DNA from: Tetrahymena thermophila SB210
Taxonomy: Eukaryota > Ciliophora > Oligohymenophorea > Hymenostomatida > Tetrahymenidae
Direction: 5' to 3'
DNA length: 64,000 nt
Assembly (NCBI RefSeq): GCF_000189635.1
Contig: NW_002476246.1
Coordinates: 1,054,001 to 1,118,000 of the forward strand
Below the pieces are notes generated by a model, which was given only the letters and a program-made list of their open reading frames with translations, made no database searches and had not been told where the DNA came from. The position numbers were made by a program, and so were the translations under genes. Position 1 is the stretch's first letter; the number at the start of each line of letters is the position of its first letter. Of this stretch, positions 1 to 13,193 are shown piece by piece.

Positions 1-727
1 TTTTAAAGATTTTTATTAATAAACCTAATAAATAACTAAATAACCTCACTATTTAATAATTATTTTTTTATGATATAGATAGAGCAACTCAAATAAGAAA
101 TTTGATAATATGTCATTCATTTTACTTTTTGTTATAAATTTTTTTTTACTTTTATTTACATTTTGAAATTAACACTTTTTGATGTAAAACAAATAAACAA
201 ACATTTAATTCAAATAAATAAATTAATTACTTAATTATTTATTAATCAATTAATTAATAGATTCTTAAAAAGATTAATATTTTTTGTTTATTTTTTAAAA
301 GAGCTCACCCTTTTCATTTAATTTAATAGAGTCAACTAGCTTTAAAAATGTAAAATATTAGTGAGTGAGCATTCATATATTTATTAAATAAATTCATTAA
401 TAACACAATAGAAATAACTCTAGTTTTAAATATAAGCTATAAAAAATATTTGTTTACTAATTTATATTATATACATATGCTTTACAAGATATTAAACAAT
501 TAGTTTCAGATTCTTTGTCTATTTATAGTGTAACAAACATAGTATAGATATTTATATTATTAATCTTTATTATAAAACAGACAAATTGATAAAAATTTTT
601 GATTTATAAAAAGTTAATTTTTAAATAAGTTATCTTAACAGTATGAAAATTATTAAAGCAAATGCATATATATTTATCTATTTTTATTCTTGAAAATTTG
701 AATTTAAGTTATATAAATATATACTGA

Positions 728-763
<36 letters not shown>
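728..763. repeat. TCTA tetranucleotide microsatellite
   Basis: About nine tandem copies of TCTA, seen directly. It lies in non-coding spacer. Confidence 0.95.
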
Positions 764-764
<1 letters not shown>

Positions 765-3396
765 ATAAAAACAAACTAAAAAATTCTGAAAATGAGTAAT
801 AAATTTATTTATTTGATGTTTGATAGATAGATATTGATAAATTTTTTGTATTTATTTTAATCTCGTTTAATTAAGTATTTCTAAAATAATATTTAAAATA
901 TTATTTTTACAAGATTTACTCTTCTAGTATGTTCAAGCAGACTCTGAGCAAATCAAAATTGTATGTTATTCCAAATACTTTTTTAAACAAAAATCAGTCA
1001 ATACAAATTAATTTCAAGAAGTGCAACAAACAAAATGATTAAAAAAAATAAAACAATTTCATGCTAATTTAAAAACTCCAATGATCATACTCTATTATTT
1101 ACCTGTCATTTTTTATTATAAAATTTACGATTTTTGAAAAAATAAGGAATTCTGAAATAATTTAAAAAAAAAAAATTAACAAAATTAATAAAAAATTTGA
1201 TAAAGTTTAGAAATAATATTTAAAAAATATAAATATTTAAATTAATAAATAAATTTTCCTTAAACTTAGAATTTAGATAGATTTTCAAGATATTTATTTT
1301 GCTTAGATTAACTTTTTGTTGAAAAAATCTTTTAGACAACATAAATTAAATAACTAATTAATTAATTATTTAAAAATGTTAATAGTATTAATTTAGTCAC
1401 AATAGTGGTGTAATTTAGATATGTAAAAATAGCTAAGTAATTATTTATTTATTTATTTTTAGATTACTAGTAAAAACAAAATTAAAGTCAATTTCAAATA
1501 AAAAAATTTTTGAATATTTCAATTATAAATTTAAGATTAAAAATAAAGGGAATTTATTTTTGTAACAATCAATTTGTAATAGAAGGCATAAAATAAATAT
1601 TACAAAATAGAATATTTTATAACATAAATTATAAATTTCATTTGTTTTTAAAAAAATGAATTTGAAAGATTTAGGATCTCCTTCCATCTCCGAAATGCAA
1701 AGATTGTGATTAGTTTTTAATATTTAGATTTCATCTGTTTAAATTAAACTATACTTGATAAATGTTTGTTTTTTGAGATAATTTTAACAATAAAATATAT
1801 TATTGAATCAAATTACTACTTAGTTTAGTACATAGCACTTCTTTATTTATTGATTTATTCTTTACTTTTTTGTTTTTTATAACTTGCATGCAAAGTAAGA
1901 AGTATTTTTTATTAGTATTGACAAATATTAAAAAAATATTTTAAACAAAATACATTTAAATAAATCAATAAATAAAAAATTAATTTTCTTCAAAAATATT
2001 TCAACTATTACTTAAACTTATTTCTAGGTTTTCAAAATATTTTCATCCATCCAGGGACATTCGTTTTTTCTCCTTTCTGGATAAAAATATAATAAGACAA
2101 AATAGTTAATGTAGAGAATAAATGAAGTAAAACAATCATTTTGAATTTTTAGTCAAAGCTTCACTATTTCAAAATTATCAATTGAAAGTTAGATAAATTT
2201 TTGATTTTTATATATTTATCTATTTGAATATTTAAATTGTGTAATTTAGTTGAAATAATGAAATATTTAATAAATCAATAAGAGAGGATATTTAGAATAG
2301 ATTGCTTATGAAAAAATTAGAAAATGTATATGTTTTTAAATCCTCCTCTTTTTGAATAAATGTTCAGTAAAATTTAATTATTTTTCATGCTTTACTTTTC
2401 CAAAATATTAATTAATACAAAAATATTTGCAGGCTCTCAACAACTAACTGTATCATGTAATTGCATTCTAGGTATATTTAGTATTTAATAGATGGATTTA
2501 AATTGCATTTTTTAGCTATTTATTTGTTTGAAGGCTTAATTTAAATTACCTTCTTTCATAGACTTAGATTTTAATTAATTTAAAGTAATCTAATTTGTTG
2601 TTTGTATTAAACAATATTATCATTTTTTAATAAAAATGTTGATTTATTTATGAATTACATTTTTTGCTTGTAAAATAATTATTTTGCTTCTCATTTTTTA
2701 CATTTTAGAAAAATTTAGCATCAGTACAATAAAATAAGGCAAGGAGTTTTAAATAAGTTATGATATTTTAAATAAATAAATAGAAAGATAGGAACATATT
2801 TAATTTGAAAGCTTGATAGTTAAAAAATATACAAAAAAATAAATTAGTAGGTTAATTTTGCTTTTTTATTTGAGGTGAATTTATAATTTGAATTACAATT
2901 TAAGGTGAAAATAAATTAGTTATAAAATTATGCTTATTAATTCATATAGTAAGTAAATATATATTTTGTTATTCAATTGGATTGATTATCAAGTAAAAAT
3001 ATTTATATAAAAAGTTTACAAGATTTTAACTAATTAAATAGGTATTAGTTAGTAATAGTAGTTCATTAGAAGAGACAATACCACAAAAATTTCTTTGCTT
3101 GTTTCCTTGCTAAAATGTATGTATGTATGTATATATGTATGTTTGTCATTTTGTTAGTATATTTGTGTGTATAGTGTTTGTGGGTATATAAAAATATATG
3201 AATGGATCGATGGATAAGCTTTTTTTAAGAAAATAGACTTTGTTAGTGATATTACATAATTTATAAATTTTTGTTATTTAAAATATTAAGAAGAAAGTGA
3301 AAATAACAAAAGAAATTAAATAGGTAGAATAATTAATTAATTATTAAAAGAAAGATTTAATCAAAGTTTTAAGATCAATTAAATTAATATTGAAAA

Positions 3397-3468
3397 CTAA
3401 CTAACTAACTAAATAAATAAATAGATAGATAGATATATAGATAATTAAGTAAGTAAGTAAATAACTAA
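3397..3468. repeat. Compound tetranucleotide repeat next to a start codon
   Basis: Runs of CTAA, ATAA, GATA and TAAG follow one another and end directly at the ATG at 3469. The repeat therefore forms the immediate 5' leader of the pseudokinase-LRR gene. Confidence 0.85.
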
Positions 3469-6400
3469 ATGGGGTGTGTCAATACCAAAGATGTTTAGAA
3501 GGTTGAATAAATTAAAGTAGAAGAACTCACCAAGGATGAGCTCGAAAGTTTGAGTAGAAACTCTGGAGTTAATGTTAAGATGCTCAAATTATATGCAGAT
3601 TTTTTATACAAAAACAGAATACATTTAATAGGTTGCATTAACTAATATTCAACATATGGCTCAGTATTCACTATATATGATGAAACCATTTAGCAATTAG
3701 CAATACTGAAGATATATGAAGACAGCACTCTCTCTTCTGTTTATAAGAATTCATATTAGTACATCTAATAAAGAAATATCCTTAAAATATACAACTTTAT
3801 ACAAAGTTAAAGGCTCAAAGCAACTTTCCTTGTAGTTGAATTATGTTCAGGTATTTATTATTAATACAATAAAATTGTTTTGCTATTATGTATGTTTCCA
3901 AATTGCCGCTCCATCAAAATCTAATCTCACAAAAATAACTTTAACATAGAAAAAAAATTTACAAGGAAAATGTCTGATTTCATTTAAAAACCAATTTGTT
4001 TTATCATTTATTTATTATCAAATGAATGAAAAAAATATATTAAGAAAAAAACTTGAATTTTATACAAAATATCTATGAGAATATTTATTTAATGATTTGT
4101 CATAAATAAAGTCGCTCTTTTTATAAGCCAGCCAGTCAATCACTCTTATTTTTATAATTTTATCAGCAAAACTAAAAGATTGCATAAAATTCCATACATT
4201 CACAACTAAAACTAATTTAGATCATGAAGTTACATAGCTTTGCTATAAAAAATAGGACTGTTTGAATCAGTTTTGATGCGTTTTTTAAGACATTTTTGAT
4301 ACAGAGTCATTATTATAAATTAATATAAAAAGACTTTTTTTTATGAGGTTATTGGATGGAAATAATTAAGTTAATTACCAAAAAATTAATTAATAAATAA
4401 ATATGAGTAAAAGTTAACAAAATATATAATTTCAACAATATATTCATTTTATTTATTTATTTATTTATTTATTTATCTGTCTATTTTATAATGATGGATG
4501 GATGATTGTTTATTATATTGGATAATCTCATCTAATCTGATTTTTCAAATTAAATAAATAAATAGGTACATTGGAAACTTTAATATCTGAAAGAAGAAAT
4601 GACTAAGACCCATTCAGCAAGATCGAGGTTTACTACATGGCGCAACAATTAATTAATGGCTTAATAAATTCAGCTGATAAATTATTTGATTTTCCAGAGA
4701 TATCTACATAAAATATACTAATTGATAGATAAGGATACAGTTTAAAGCTGGGTAATTTATTTATTTATTTATCTTGAATGACTGAATGATTTTTAATTCC
4801 TTCTTTATATTAATACTTAATAAATTAAGTATAATCAAACGCATTTTTTTTTATATATTTAGAAAATAACTCTATTTATTTGCTTTACATATTTTTACTC
4901 ATCTTTAAAACAGTTTAGGCTCATATTCACAGCTAGGTTTTCGGTTCCCCTTTTGCCTTAAGCAGTTTAAGCAACGCAAATGTATTAAATTTATAATTTT
5001 TATTTCTTACTATGAATTAATAATTAATTGGAATTACTTTTATCCTGTTTATAAACAATATTTTTTATGTCTCATCATTCTTTATTTAAAATAATTTAGA
5101 CCGCTGTTCTTATTCCAAACATTGTAGATCACAAAGTTCATGCTAAAGTAAATAAATAAATAATTTTCTAGCTTATTAATTAAGGAAATAGCTTGTTTCG
5201 AATTTAAATTGATAAAAGAGATAGACAGAAGTTTACTCAAGCATTCGATTAGAATGTTAAATTTGATTTAAAAATAAATCTTTTTTATATAATTTTACTT
5301 GTTTTTTTATCATATATTTTCACATTTTTATGATGTTAATATTAAATAGTGTCAACAGAATCTTAGTTAACAAGCTCAAAATCTTGGACTGGTCCTTTTG
5401 AATCTAACCAACGTTAAAGAATTCTTCAATGATTTAAAACTGATATCTAAAATACAGCTAGAAAATGTGCAATCTCACAATTTTAACGAATTTAACTAGA
5501 AAGTTATTCGTCGCTTGATAAACTGCGATAAAAACTCGCAAATAGAGTTTCTTCTTGAAATAAAAAATATTTTAAATGAACTACTCTAAGATGAGAAGTT
5601 GAAAACTGGCAAAGACAACTTCTTCAATATTTTAAAAATTAATCAGCCTTACATGGTATTAAAAGAGAAAAATGAGAAAGACAGAAAAGTGTTCAATAGC
5701 TTTAACGAATTTTTGATTTTCCATGATAAGGATTACCTCCCTTCGATAGAAATCAGATTGTAATTTCATAAATTAACTATATATATTATTTACATTCATT
5801 TCACACTAACCTAATTATGGGCAAAAATAATTATTATTCATTCCTCAAATTTAAATTTCTAAGACATTCTAAGTATCAAAATTAATCGATGAATTAGTGA
5901 ATGACAGATAAATAATTTATTTAAAATAAATAATATTTTTATAAGCAATAAAAGCTATCAAAAATGAATGATAAATAAATAATTTATTTTAAAAAAGCAA
6001 TATTTTTATAACCAAAAAAAACTATCTTAAATGAATGAATCGAATTATGAATGAATAATAGATACATAATTTATTTCAAAACAATATTTTTATAAGAAAT
6101 AAAAATTTTTTAAAATGAAAATTTCAATTAAAAATAATTTATTTTGGCAAAATTAAATTAAAATTTAAAATTTAAAAATATTCCTAAAATGAATTTCAAA
6201 TGAATAAATTTATAATTGTGTTTGTTTTTTTAAGAAAATATTTGATTAATGTATTTTTAATTTTGAAACGAACAAATAGTGATCAGCAGATGATTGAGAC
6301 TGACTTTGGGCAATTAGTTTAGGAGTTGAGATTGTGTGAAAATCTTTGTTTTCTGAAATTATTCTTCAGGAAGTAAATCTTTTTGAATTTATAGTGGCAA

Positions 6401-8000
6401 ATAAAAATTTTAAATATTTAATTAAGGTCTAATAGATTTAATACTGAATAGATTGGAAAGCTAACCTCCTCTTTGTAATAGGCCTCTAATCTTTAATCTC
6501 TAGAAATAGAATTTTTGTAAATTAAGATTATTTTTCCTCTAATTAGAATATATTTTTATTGAATTTATTATAGGAGTAGTTAAATCAGCTCAGCAGGAAT
6601 AGAAAGTCTTTTTGAACAGCTGCATAAAATCAAAACCATAAAAACTTTGAGCTTAAAATTCAAGTAATTTATTTGTTTAACTAAAAAAAATAATAATACT
6701 ATAATTATTTATTTATTTCTATTTATTATAGGGAAAGTCTAATTACAGAAAAATAAGCTTAGAACATTTAGAATCATTTGCAAAATTACAACTAATTAAA
6801 ACACTTAGAGTTAGATTTCAGGTAAAAATTCAAATTTTCACTAGAAAAAAATCAATCAATCAATCAAATAAACAAACAAATCAATGAATAAATAAATTAA
6901 ACTAATTATTTTTATTTAAATTTTAGCAACTGCAGTTTAAAAGAGAAATCTTTGAAAGTAATTACAGAGGGAGTTTTTCAAAATAGTTGCATAAAGAGTT
7001 TCAAATTCAATTTGAAGTAAAATTTTCTTTTTTTCCTTATGATTCTTAATAATTTTTTTAACAAATAAAAAGCTAAATTCATACAACAGATTTTGAAATT
7101 TTCAGAGACTTTGGAAATAGTTTATAGACTGCCACACAAATTGAAATATTTGATTTGGACTTATAGTAATTAAAATTTTTTATTAATTCTTTGTAAAATA
7201 TTAAAAATTTTTGAAAATAGATAAAACCACCTTGATAGTGAAACTCTTAAGTGTATTGTCAATGGATTGTCTGAAATAAAATCTCTCAAGAAATTAAGCT
7301 TAAATATTTCGTAATTAATTATTCAAATTTATGTCAATTTTGATTAATATCTATTTTTCTTTCTTTAGAAATAACAGCTTTTTCTCTGATGGATTACTTT
7401 ACTTGACTGAAAACCTATCAAAACTGGATTAATTACAAACACTCCACCTAAGGTTACAGTAAGATCTAAAATAATTAATTACAAAAAAAATGAATTTATT
7501 TATTTATTTTATCCAATCATATAGCTAAGTTGGTTTAAAATCCTCAATTTGCAGACAGTTCACTCAGAACTTTAAGCTATATCCCAAGTTATCTAACCTC
7601 AGCCTTAGATTACAGTAAATTCTCATTTCAATCAAATATTATTTTAAACTATAAATAATCTACATATTTAGATACAATTACATAGATGACGAAGGGGCTG
7701 AAGAAATGGTAAAGCAAATGAGTAACTAAAACACTATCAAAGTCCTCCTCATTGATTTCTCGTAATAATATGATCAATTAATTAATTTATTTTATTATTT
7801 TATTTTATTCATTTATTCACTACTTGGTTTTATTTATATAAAATTAAACACAAACTAATTAACTAATTCATCTAAATAACATTAAAAATAAAAAAATAAG
7901 GAATAATAAAACCCATTAAAAAGATAAGGAAAGGTCTTTGAAACTCAGATTATTGAAAATGAAAAGACTCATATCTCAATAGATAATTTATTCTTTTTGA
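3469..8000 (+). CDS. Pseudokinase-like domain fused to leucine-rich repeats
   Basis: This is a multi-exon gene in the ciliate code. Exon 1 (3469-3850) and exon 2 (4566-4751) carry a divergent protein-kinase N-lobe and catalytic-loop region. A YGSVF glycine-loop remnant is followed by AILKIY, where Lys81 is the beta-3 lysine, and a hinge-like VVELCSGGT-type segment. The catalytic loop reads FPEISTQNILID where HRDxKPxNILLD is expected, so the HRD Asp is Glu172 and the catalytic Lys is lost, suggesting a pseudokinase. Exons between 4.9 and 5.3 kb are uncertain. The exon at 5350-5759 contains the C-lobe. From 6280 on, about ten short exons each encode one leucine-rich repeat, all joined in phase 2, ending at TGA 7998-8000. 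The protein begins MGC, a possible N-myristoylation and palmitoylation signal, so it may be membrane-attached. Kinase-LRR fusions are a large Tetrahymena family; the function here is unknown. Confidence 0.75.
4449..4478. repeat. ATTT tandem repeat inside an intron
   Basis: About seven tandem copies of TTTA lie within the first intron (3851-4565) of the pseudokinase-LRR gene. Confidence 0.9.
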
Positions 8001-9462
8001 AAATAATCACTCTTCTTTCTCTCACTTCAATCATCTTTCTCACTCTTATATAAACACTTATCTATAATTAATTAACGAACTAACCAACTAACTAATTAAA
8101 AAATTAATGATGATTTCTCATGCTCTTAAAACATCAAACTATTAACTAAGAATATTTAAAGTTTTAATTTAAATTGATAAAGAAAAATAATAGAAAAAAC
8201 AATAACTTTTTAGTTAAGTTAATAATTTAAAGTACTCTTTTCTTGCTAAGTCTTACTATTATATAAAATAAAAACTGTATTGACTAATTTAGTTAGTAAT
8301 TTATGAGTGAATTAAATAATGATTCTATCATTAAAAAGGCTCAAAAATAAATAAATAAATAATATACAAAAACATCAAAACAAAAAAAGAATCAAGCATA
8401 TAATTAATTAATTTTTAAATATAATTTACAAATAAATGTCTTTCTAATATTTCGGATTAATGCCTCTTTTAATTAAATTAATTATAATTTAGTCTATTTA
8501 CTATATAATTTATGTTGTGCAAATTCATTATTATTTTCTCTAAATTTCCTCAACTATTTTTTTATTCTTCAACCAACAACAAAAATCTTGCTTTTGAATA
8601 GAATTTATTGAAATTCTTAAAAATTAAAAATTGTGTCAATTTTTAATAAGAAAAGAATAGATATTTAGTTGAAAAATTTTATATCAGATAATAAATCACT
8701 CATTCATTTATTCATTCATTCATTCTACTAATATTTTATTACTGTTAATTTTTGTTTAAAATTTTTACAAAATTTTTAAATTAATTATTCTAGTGAAAAA
8801 TTGATTCATGCATTTATTCATACATTAATTTATGATTGGATCGATTTTTATCTGAAATAAAAATTAATTCAAAACTAAAGATTTATTTATTGAATAATTT
8901 AAATTTTAAAAAAATGATTTGCTTTAAATCATATTTTGAGTCAGTTAATCTTATAGGTTTAAATAATCAAGGCAAGTTAATTTTATTAAAAATTAATTTT
9001 TTAGAATTTTTATTTATTTTGAGTAATTTTCATGAATAAATACACTTAAAATTGCATCTGTAAATAGTAAATTGAATATTTTTTAGAGAAATCATAAAGT
9101 TTAACTTTATTAATTGAGAAGGATGTTTACAAAAATATTAATGTTATTGCTCTTTCTTTAAATAAAAATAATATGATTTAATGATAAATTAACAAAGGCA
9201 ACTTTTAAATAACATTGTTCAACTAATTAATGGTGCTAAAAAATAATAAATGCTTTAAATTTCTTATTGAGCAAGTAAGCAATTTGGAAATTAAACATAC
9301 GTTATAAAATAATTTGTTTGATATATTTAATAAAGGGATGAATTTATATATTTTAATTGATTTATTGGTTTTTTTGTTTGTTTATTTATTTATTTATTTA
9401 AGTAGTGGTTAAATTAATTTTCTTTTTTAATTGCTTATATATATATATTTATTTTAAACAGC
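8001..9462. other. Convergent intergenic spacer, no gene seen
   Basis: This 1.46 kb lies between the 3' ends of the pseudokinase-LRR gene (+) and UTP4 (-). It is AT-rich. A 67-codon frame at 8836-9039 has the composition of background sequence and no recognisable domain. No RNA gene was seen. Confidence 0.6.
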
Positions 9463-12358
9463 TCAGTTTCCGAACTTCTTTGCCATAACAGCTCCAGGAA
9501 GGTTAGCCAACATCTCTGCAAAATCTATTTAGAATAGAATTATATTATTTGAATCTTCATTTATTATCTTATCAGAGTTGGAAACTCCTTCTCTTGCAAA
9601 AATTACAGGCTTAGAGAATTCTTTAATAGTGAATGAAATGCTTATATCTTCTTTATCAGGCTGTTCTGGACGCTAGAAGATAGAATATTTAGGGGCTTTA
9701 GAGTTGAGGTCAACAATTATGAATGAGTCAGATGTGTAGAGGATGATTCTACGAGGTACTTTAGGATGCTTTAAGATACCCATAATGTGGTTATTACGAT
9801 TGAGATAAGACTAAGGCAATTTGTCGAAGTTGTCTTTTGTCCATTTACTTGGTTATTTAGTAATCAAATCGAAAATGGCGAATTTTCTGTTTTCGTAAGA
9901 TAAGACAAGCTATTTGGTTGAGGGAAGTACTTTGATGTGATTAAAGTGGAAGCCTTCGCAAAGTTATGGAACTTCAAATAATACGTTACCCATATTCTTG
10001 GTCGATAGGCCAATTTCTACGATTGTGTTATTTATTTTTGATCCTATAAATACACTCTTGTTCTTAGGACCCAATACAACATGCTGACTTGTGGAGAGTT
10101 CTACATCTAAAGTAGCTATTTATTCCAAGGTTAAATCGAATTAATCAGTTAATTTAATCATTTAGAGATTTCTCTAAAAGTCAAGAATAAGCAAGAAACC
10201 ACTGTTTTTACTTGTTGATTGAGAAACAGCTTGTCCTTCTGAAAATTTCACAAAGATCTAAGGAGGAAGTGTGCATAATTTTTATAATTTAATACTTTTT
10301 TAACCAGTTCCTGAAATTGTAGTCATTAAACCGAAAACGTAGGTTTCGTTTTCAGTTGAATAGGCAAGATACTCTCCAAGAGCACTAAGGGAAGCACTCT
10401 AAATATAGCTTTTAGTCTTTACTTCTAGCAACAATTAGTAATTTAAGTTATCAGTGTCAAATTCCCACAATTCAACTGAAAAAGCCTTTTTTAAGAGTAA
10501 AAAGTTGTCTTGAGTGATTTACAAAGAGTTTTCTAAGTTTTGGTCAAGACCTAGAATGTGACGTAATTTCTTTTTTTCTCCTTTCTTGAACCCAGCTCTT
10601 TCCTAGAATTTACCATCTTATTCAATCACATACTGGCAAATATCAGTAGTCAAACCACCAGAAATGAGAGCATTACCTTCATCGATCAGAATCAAACTCT
10701 TAATATCATGAGATTAACCTCTGTCTTCTGAAATCAAAACCCATTCTCCTCTAATTAGCTTAAAAACAACTATCTTAGAGTCAGCGCCAGATGCATAAAA
10801 GCAGTCTTTAGATTAATTGTATGCCAAAGTCATCACATCAGCTTCATGCTTTCTAAAAGATCTCAAAACTGTACCAAAACGTGTCTCAAAAATTCTGATT
10901 TGACCATCGCTGCATCCAACAACTAACTAGTTTTCCTTCATACTTAATATACGCCAGCCAACAGTTTTTTCATAGTTCTCCTTTACATTCATAGTAGCTA
11001 CAACTTGCTTTGCTTTGTTAAATTTACGAATCAATCCACTATCATAACTGCCATAAAACTCTTCAGGGTTCTCACAATCCCAGCAAACATCAATAGCTCT
11101 AATAAAATAAAATTAAATATATTTAAATCAAAAGCATTTTTAAATGTACAGAAAAATTCTAATCAATTAAATTAATATTTTTATTTATTTTACTGTGCAT
11201 ATTATAAAAGTTTTTTATTTTAAAATGTTTGTTTGTTTTGGAATATTTTCAATTATTATTATTTATTTTATATTTCAAAAAATTATGAAATATTAATGAA
11301 AAAGTTATAAGACAAATTCATTATTTTGGTTAAATAGTAAAATAAATTTATTATTTTGATTAAACTACAAAATAAATTATTTATTTTGGTTAATTTGCAT
11401 TATGAATTTATGCAAAATAAATTCTTTATTATGGTTAAACTGTAAAATAAATAAATACATTTTTTTATTTAAAGTGTAAAAAAACTAAGGTTAAAATAGA
11501 ATCTTAATTCATAATTTTGGTTGCTTGTTGGAAGAGCTAGAACAAGATAGCATGAAACAAAATCATTTAATATTTGAATGTAAATTTGCAGCTTTATATT
11601 TAACCTAAGAGGAATGAATAGCTTTAAAAAGATTTTATAATTCTACTTGTTTATAATTTAGTTTGATTTTCAAAATATTCTAAAATTTTTGTCTTTTAGT
11701 AAATAAATGTAAATAAATTTATTAATTTTTACCTTTCCTCGAAATTTCTGACTGTTGAAACAAATCTTATTTTTAATCCTAATTCATCATCAACATTGAA
11801 TATTCTTAAAAACCCATCTTCACAAGCTGTTAATATTTCTTAAGTGTTAGGATTCTTGCTTATACCCCAAATGTAGCCACCAGGATTTGTGTATTCGTGT
11901 CTGGGTTTAAGAGAATTGAAATCGTAAAGTTTAATCAAACCATTAGCACAAAAAGCTAGAAGAACTGTCTATTTGCTGTCTTCCAAATAATAAAAAACTA
12001 AATGGACAGCCTTTTCAGCTTCACTGTTTTAAAATTTAATGATTTGAGACCAATTAGTACTTCTCCATATTTCAATACTAGAATCAGCTCTTGAAACTGC
12101 AACGTAATTTAGTTCCTTACCACTATAAGCCATGCATTCAATCGATTAGGGGAACAATTTAATAAACTTGCAGATTTTCAGTTTGGTCTTGTAATCTTCC
12201 TTAGGAATTTCTTGTTTGCTACCTGCTTTGCTTTTGCCATTTTTAGATTAGCTTTCAATAGCATCATTTGCAGAATTTTAAGATTTGCTTTCTTTTTAAA
12301 TTGCTTTGGTCTTGGTCAATACCTCAGTTTAAACTTATTTAGAATCTTCTATTTCCAT
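9463..12358 (-). CDS. UTP4: UTP4/cirhin-like WD40 protein of the SSU processome
   Basis: There are two exons, 12358-11733 and 11098-9463, joined in phase 2 by a 634-nt intron. They encode 753 residues ending in TGA. After a charged N-terminus of about 60 residues comes CKFIKLFPQSIECMAYSG, then SRADSSIEIW. These match the conserved start of UTP4 (mammalian cirhin, CIRH1A), where a "GRADGSVEIW"-type motif opens the first WD40 propeller. WD-like repeats continue through VGCSDGQIRIFET and a second half typical of the tandem propellers of this family. In other eukaryotes UTP4 belongs to the t-UTP/UtpA complex, needed for pre-rRNA transcription and 18S rRNA processing in the nucleolus. The length fits the family (roughly 690-780 residues). 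The divergent neighbour at 13194 leaves a promoter region of about 830 bp. The identification is by memory of the family pattern, not by search. Confidence 0.85.
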
Positions 12359-13193
12359 TTTATCAAATTACTAATTAACTATTTATGAACAATTTCTTTG
12401 ATATGCTTTGTCTGTTTGTTTTTTTTGAATAAAATTATTTTGGAGTTATTTTTATGCGTCGTGTAATTAAATGATTGAAAAACTCTATCTAATGATCTTG
12501 CTTTTTGTCAAATTATTGTAAATTTTGTAATAATTTAATTAAGGATATTTTTTGTTGTTAATTTTATCTAATCAAATTTATTTATAAAGTTAACATAATG
12601 CGATAAAGAAAGCAAATATCATTCAATCTATATACATAAGTAGCATTTACTTTTATAACATTATCAATCACTTTCTAATCCAATCATTCTTTTTTACATA
12701 TAAATATACATACAAATATATATGAATTTATTTTAATCTTTCTAAGTCATTAATTAGCTTGTTCGATCGATCACTTTTGATTTTCATTTAAAAATAAATC
12801 TTCTACTTTTATTTCCACTCAAAATCTCATTTTTTTTATTTAGTTTAATGAAATAAAAAATAATAATTCTATTTCATTAAAGACTCAGTTTTTTGTCAAA
12901 TTAATAAAAAAATCCTTTATTTAATTAGCAATTAAAAATTTTTATTGAGAAAAAATTAATAACAAAATTTGAAAATTTTTCATAGATTTATTGTGTGATG
13001 ATTGTCATCAATAAAAATTATAATCAAAAATTAATTTTTTAAAAAAATAATAAATTAATTATTGACAAATGAATTTATAATATAATTGTAAATTAGATTA
13101 TTAAAGTAGCAAAAACACTTGAAAATACTGGAGATTCAGCTCTAAAAGGCAAACATTTAGACAACAGATTGAATATAATTTAATAGGAGAGGA
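12359..13193. other. Divergent promoter region between UTP4 and the 13.2-kb gene
   Basis: This AT-rich 835-bp stretch lies between two divergently transcribed starts. I see no open frame of note and no RNA gene. Core promoter motifs cannot be picked out reliably in this base composition. Confidence 0.6.

Larger units (their letters stand above)
1..3468. other. AT-rich spacer, no gene seen
   Basis: I see no convincing coding stretch on either strand. The region is AT-rich homopolymer-like sequence with simple repeats, including a TCTA run (728-763) and an ATGT run (about 3116-3150). It probably holds the upstream region of the pseudokinase-LRR gene that starts at 3469. No telomeric repeat is present, so this is not a chromosome end. 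Confidence 0.6.

Noticed and set aside
8836..9039. A 67-codon + frame in the spacer
   Set aside because: The composition is background-like (Lys/Asn/Phe/Leu), with no domain, splice context or conserved motif.
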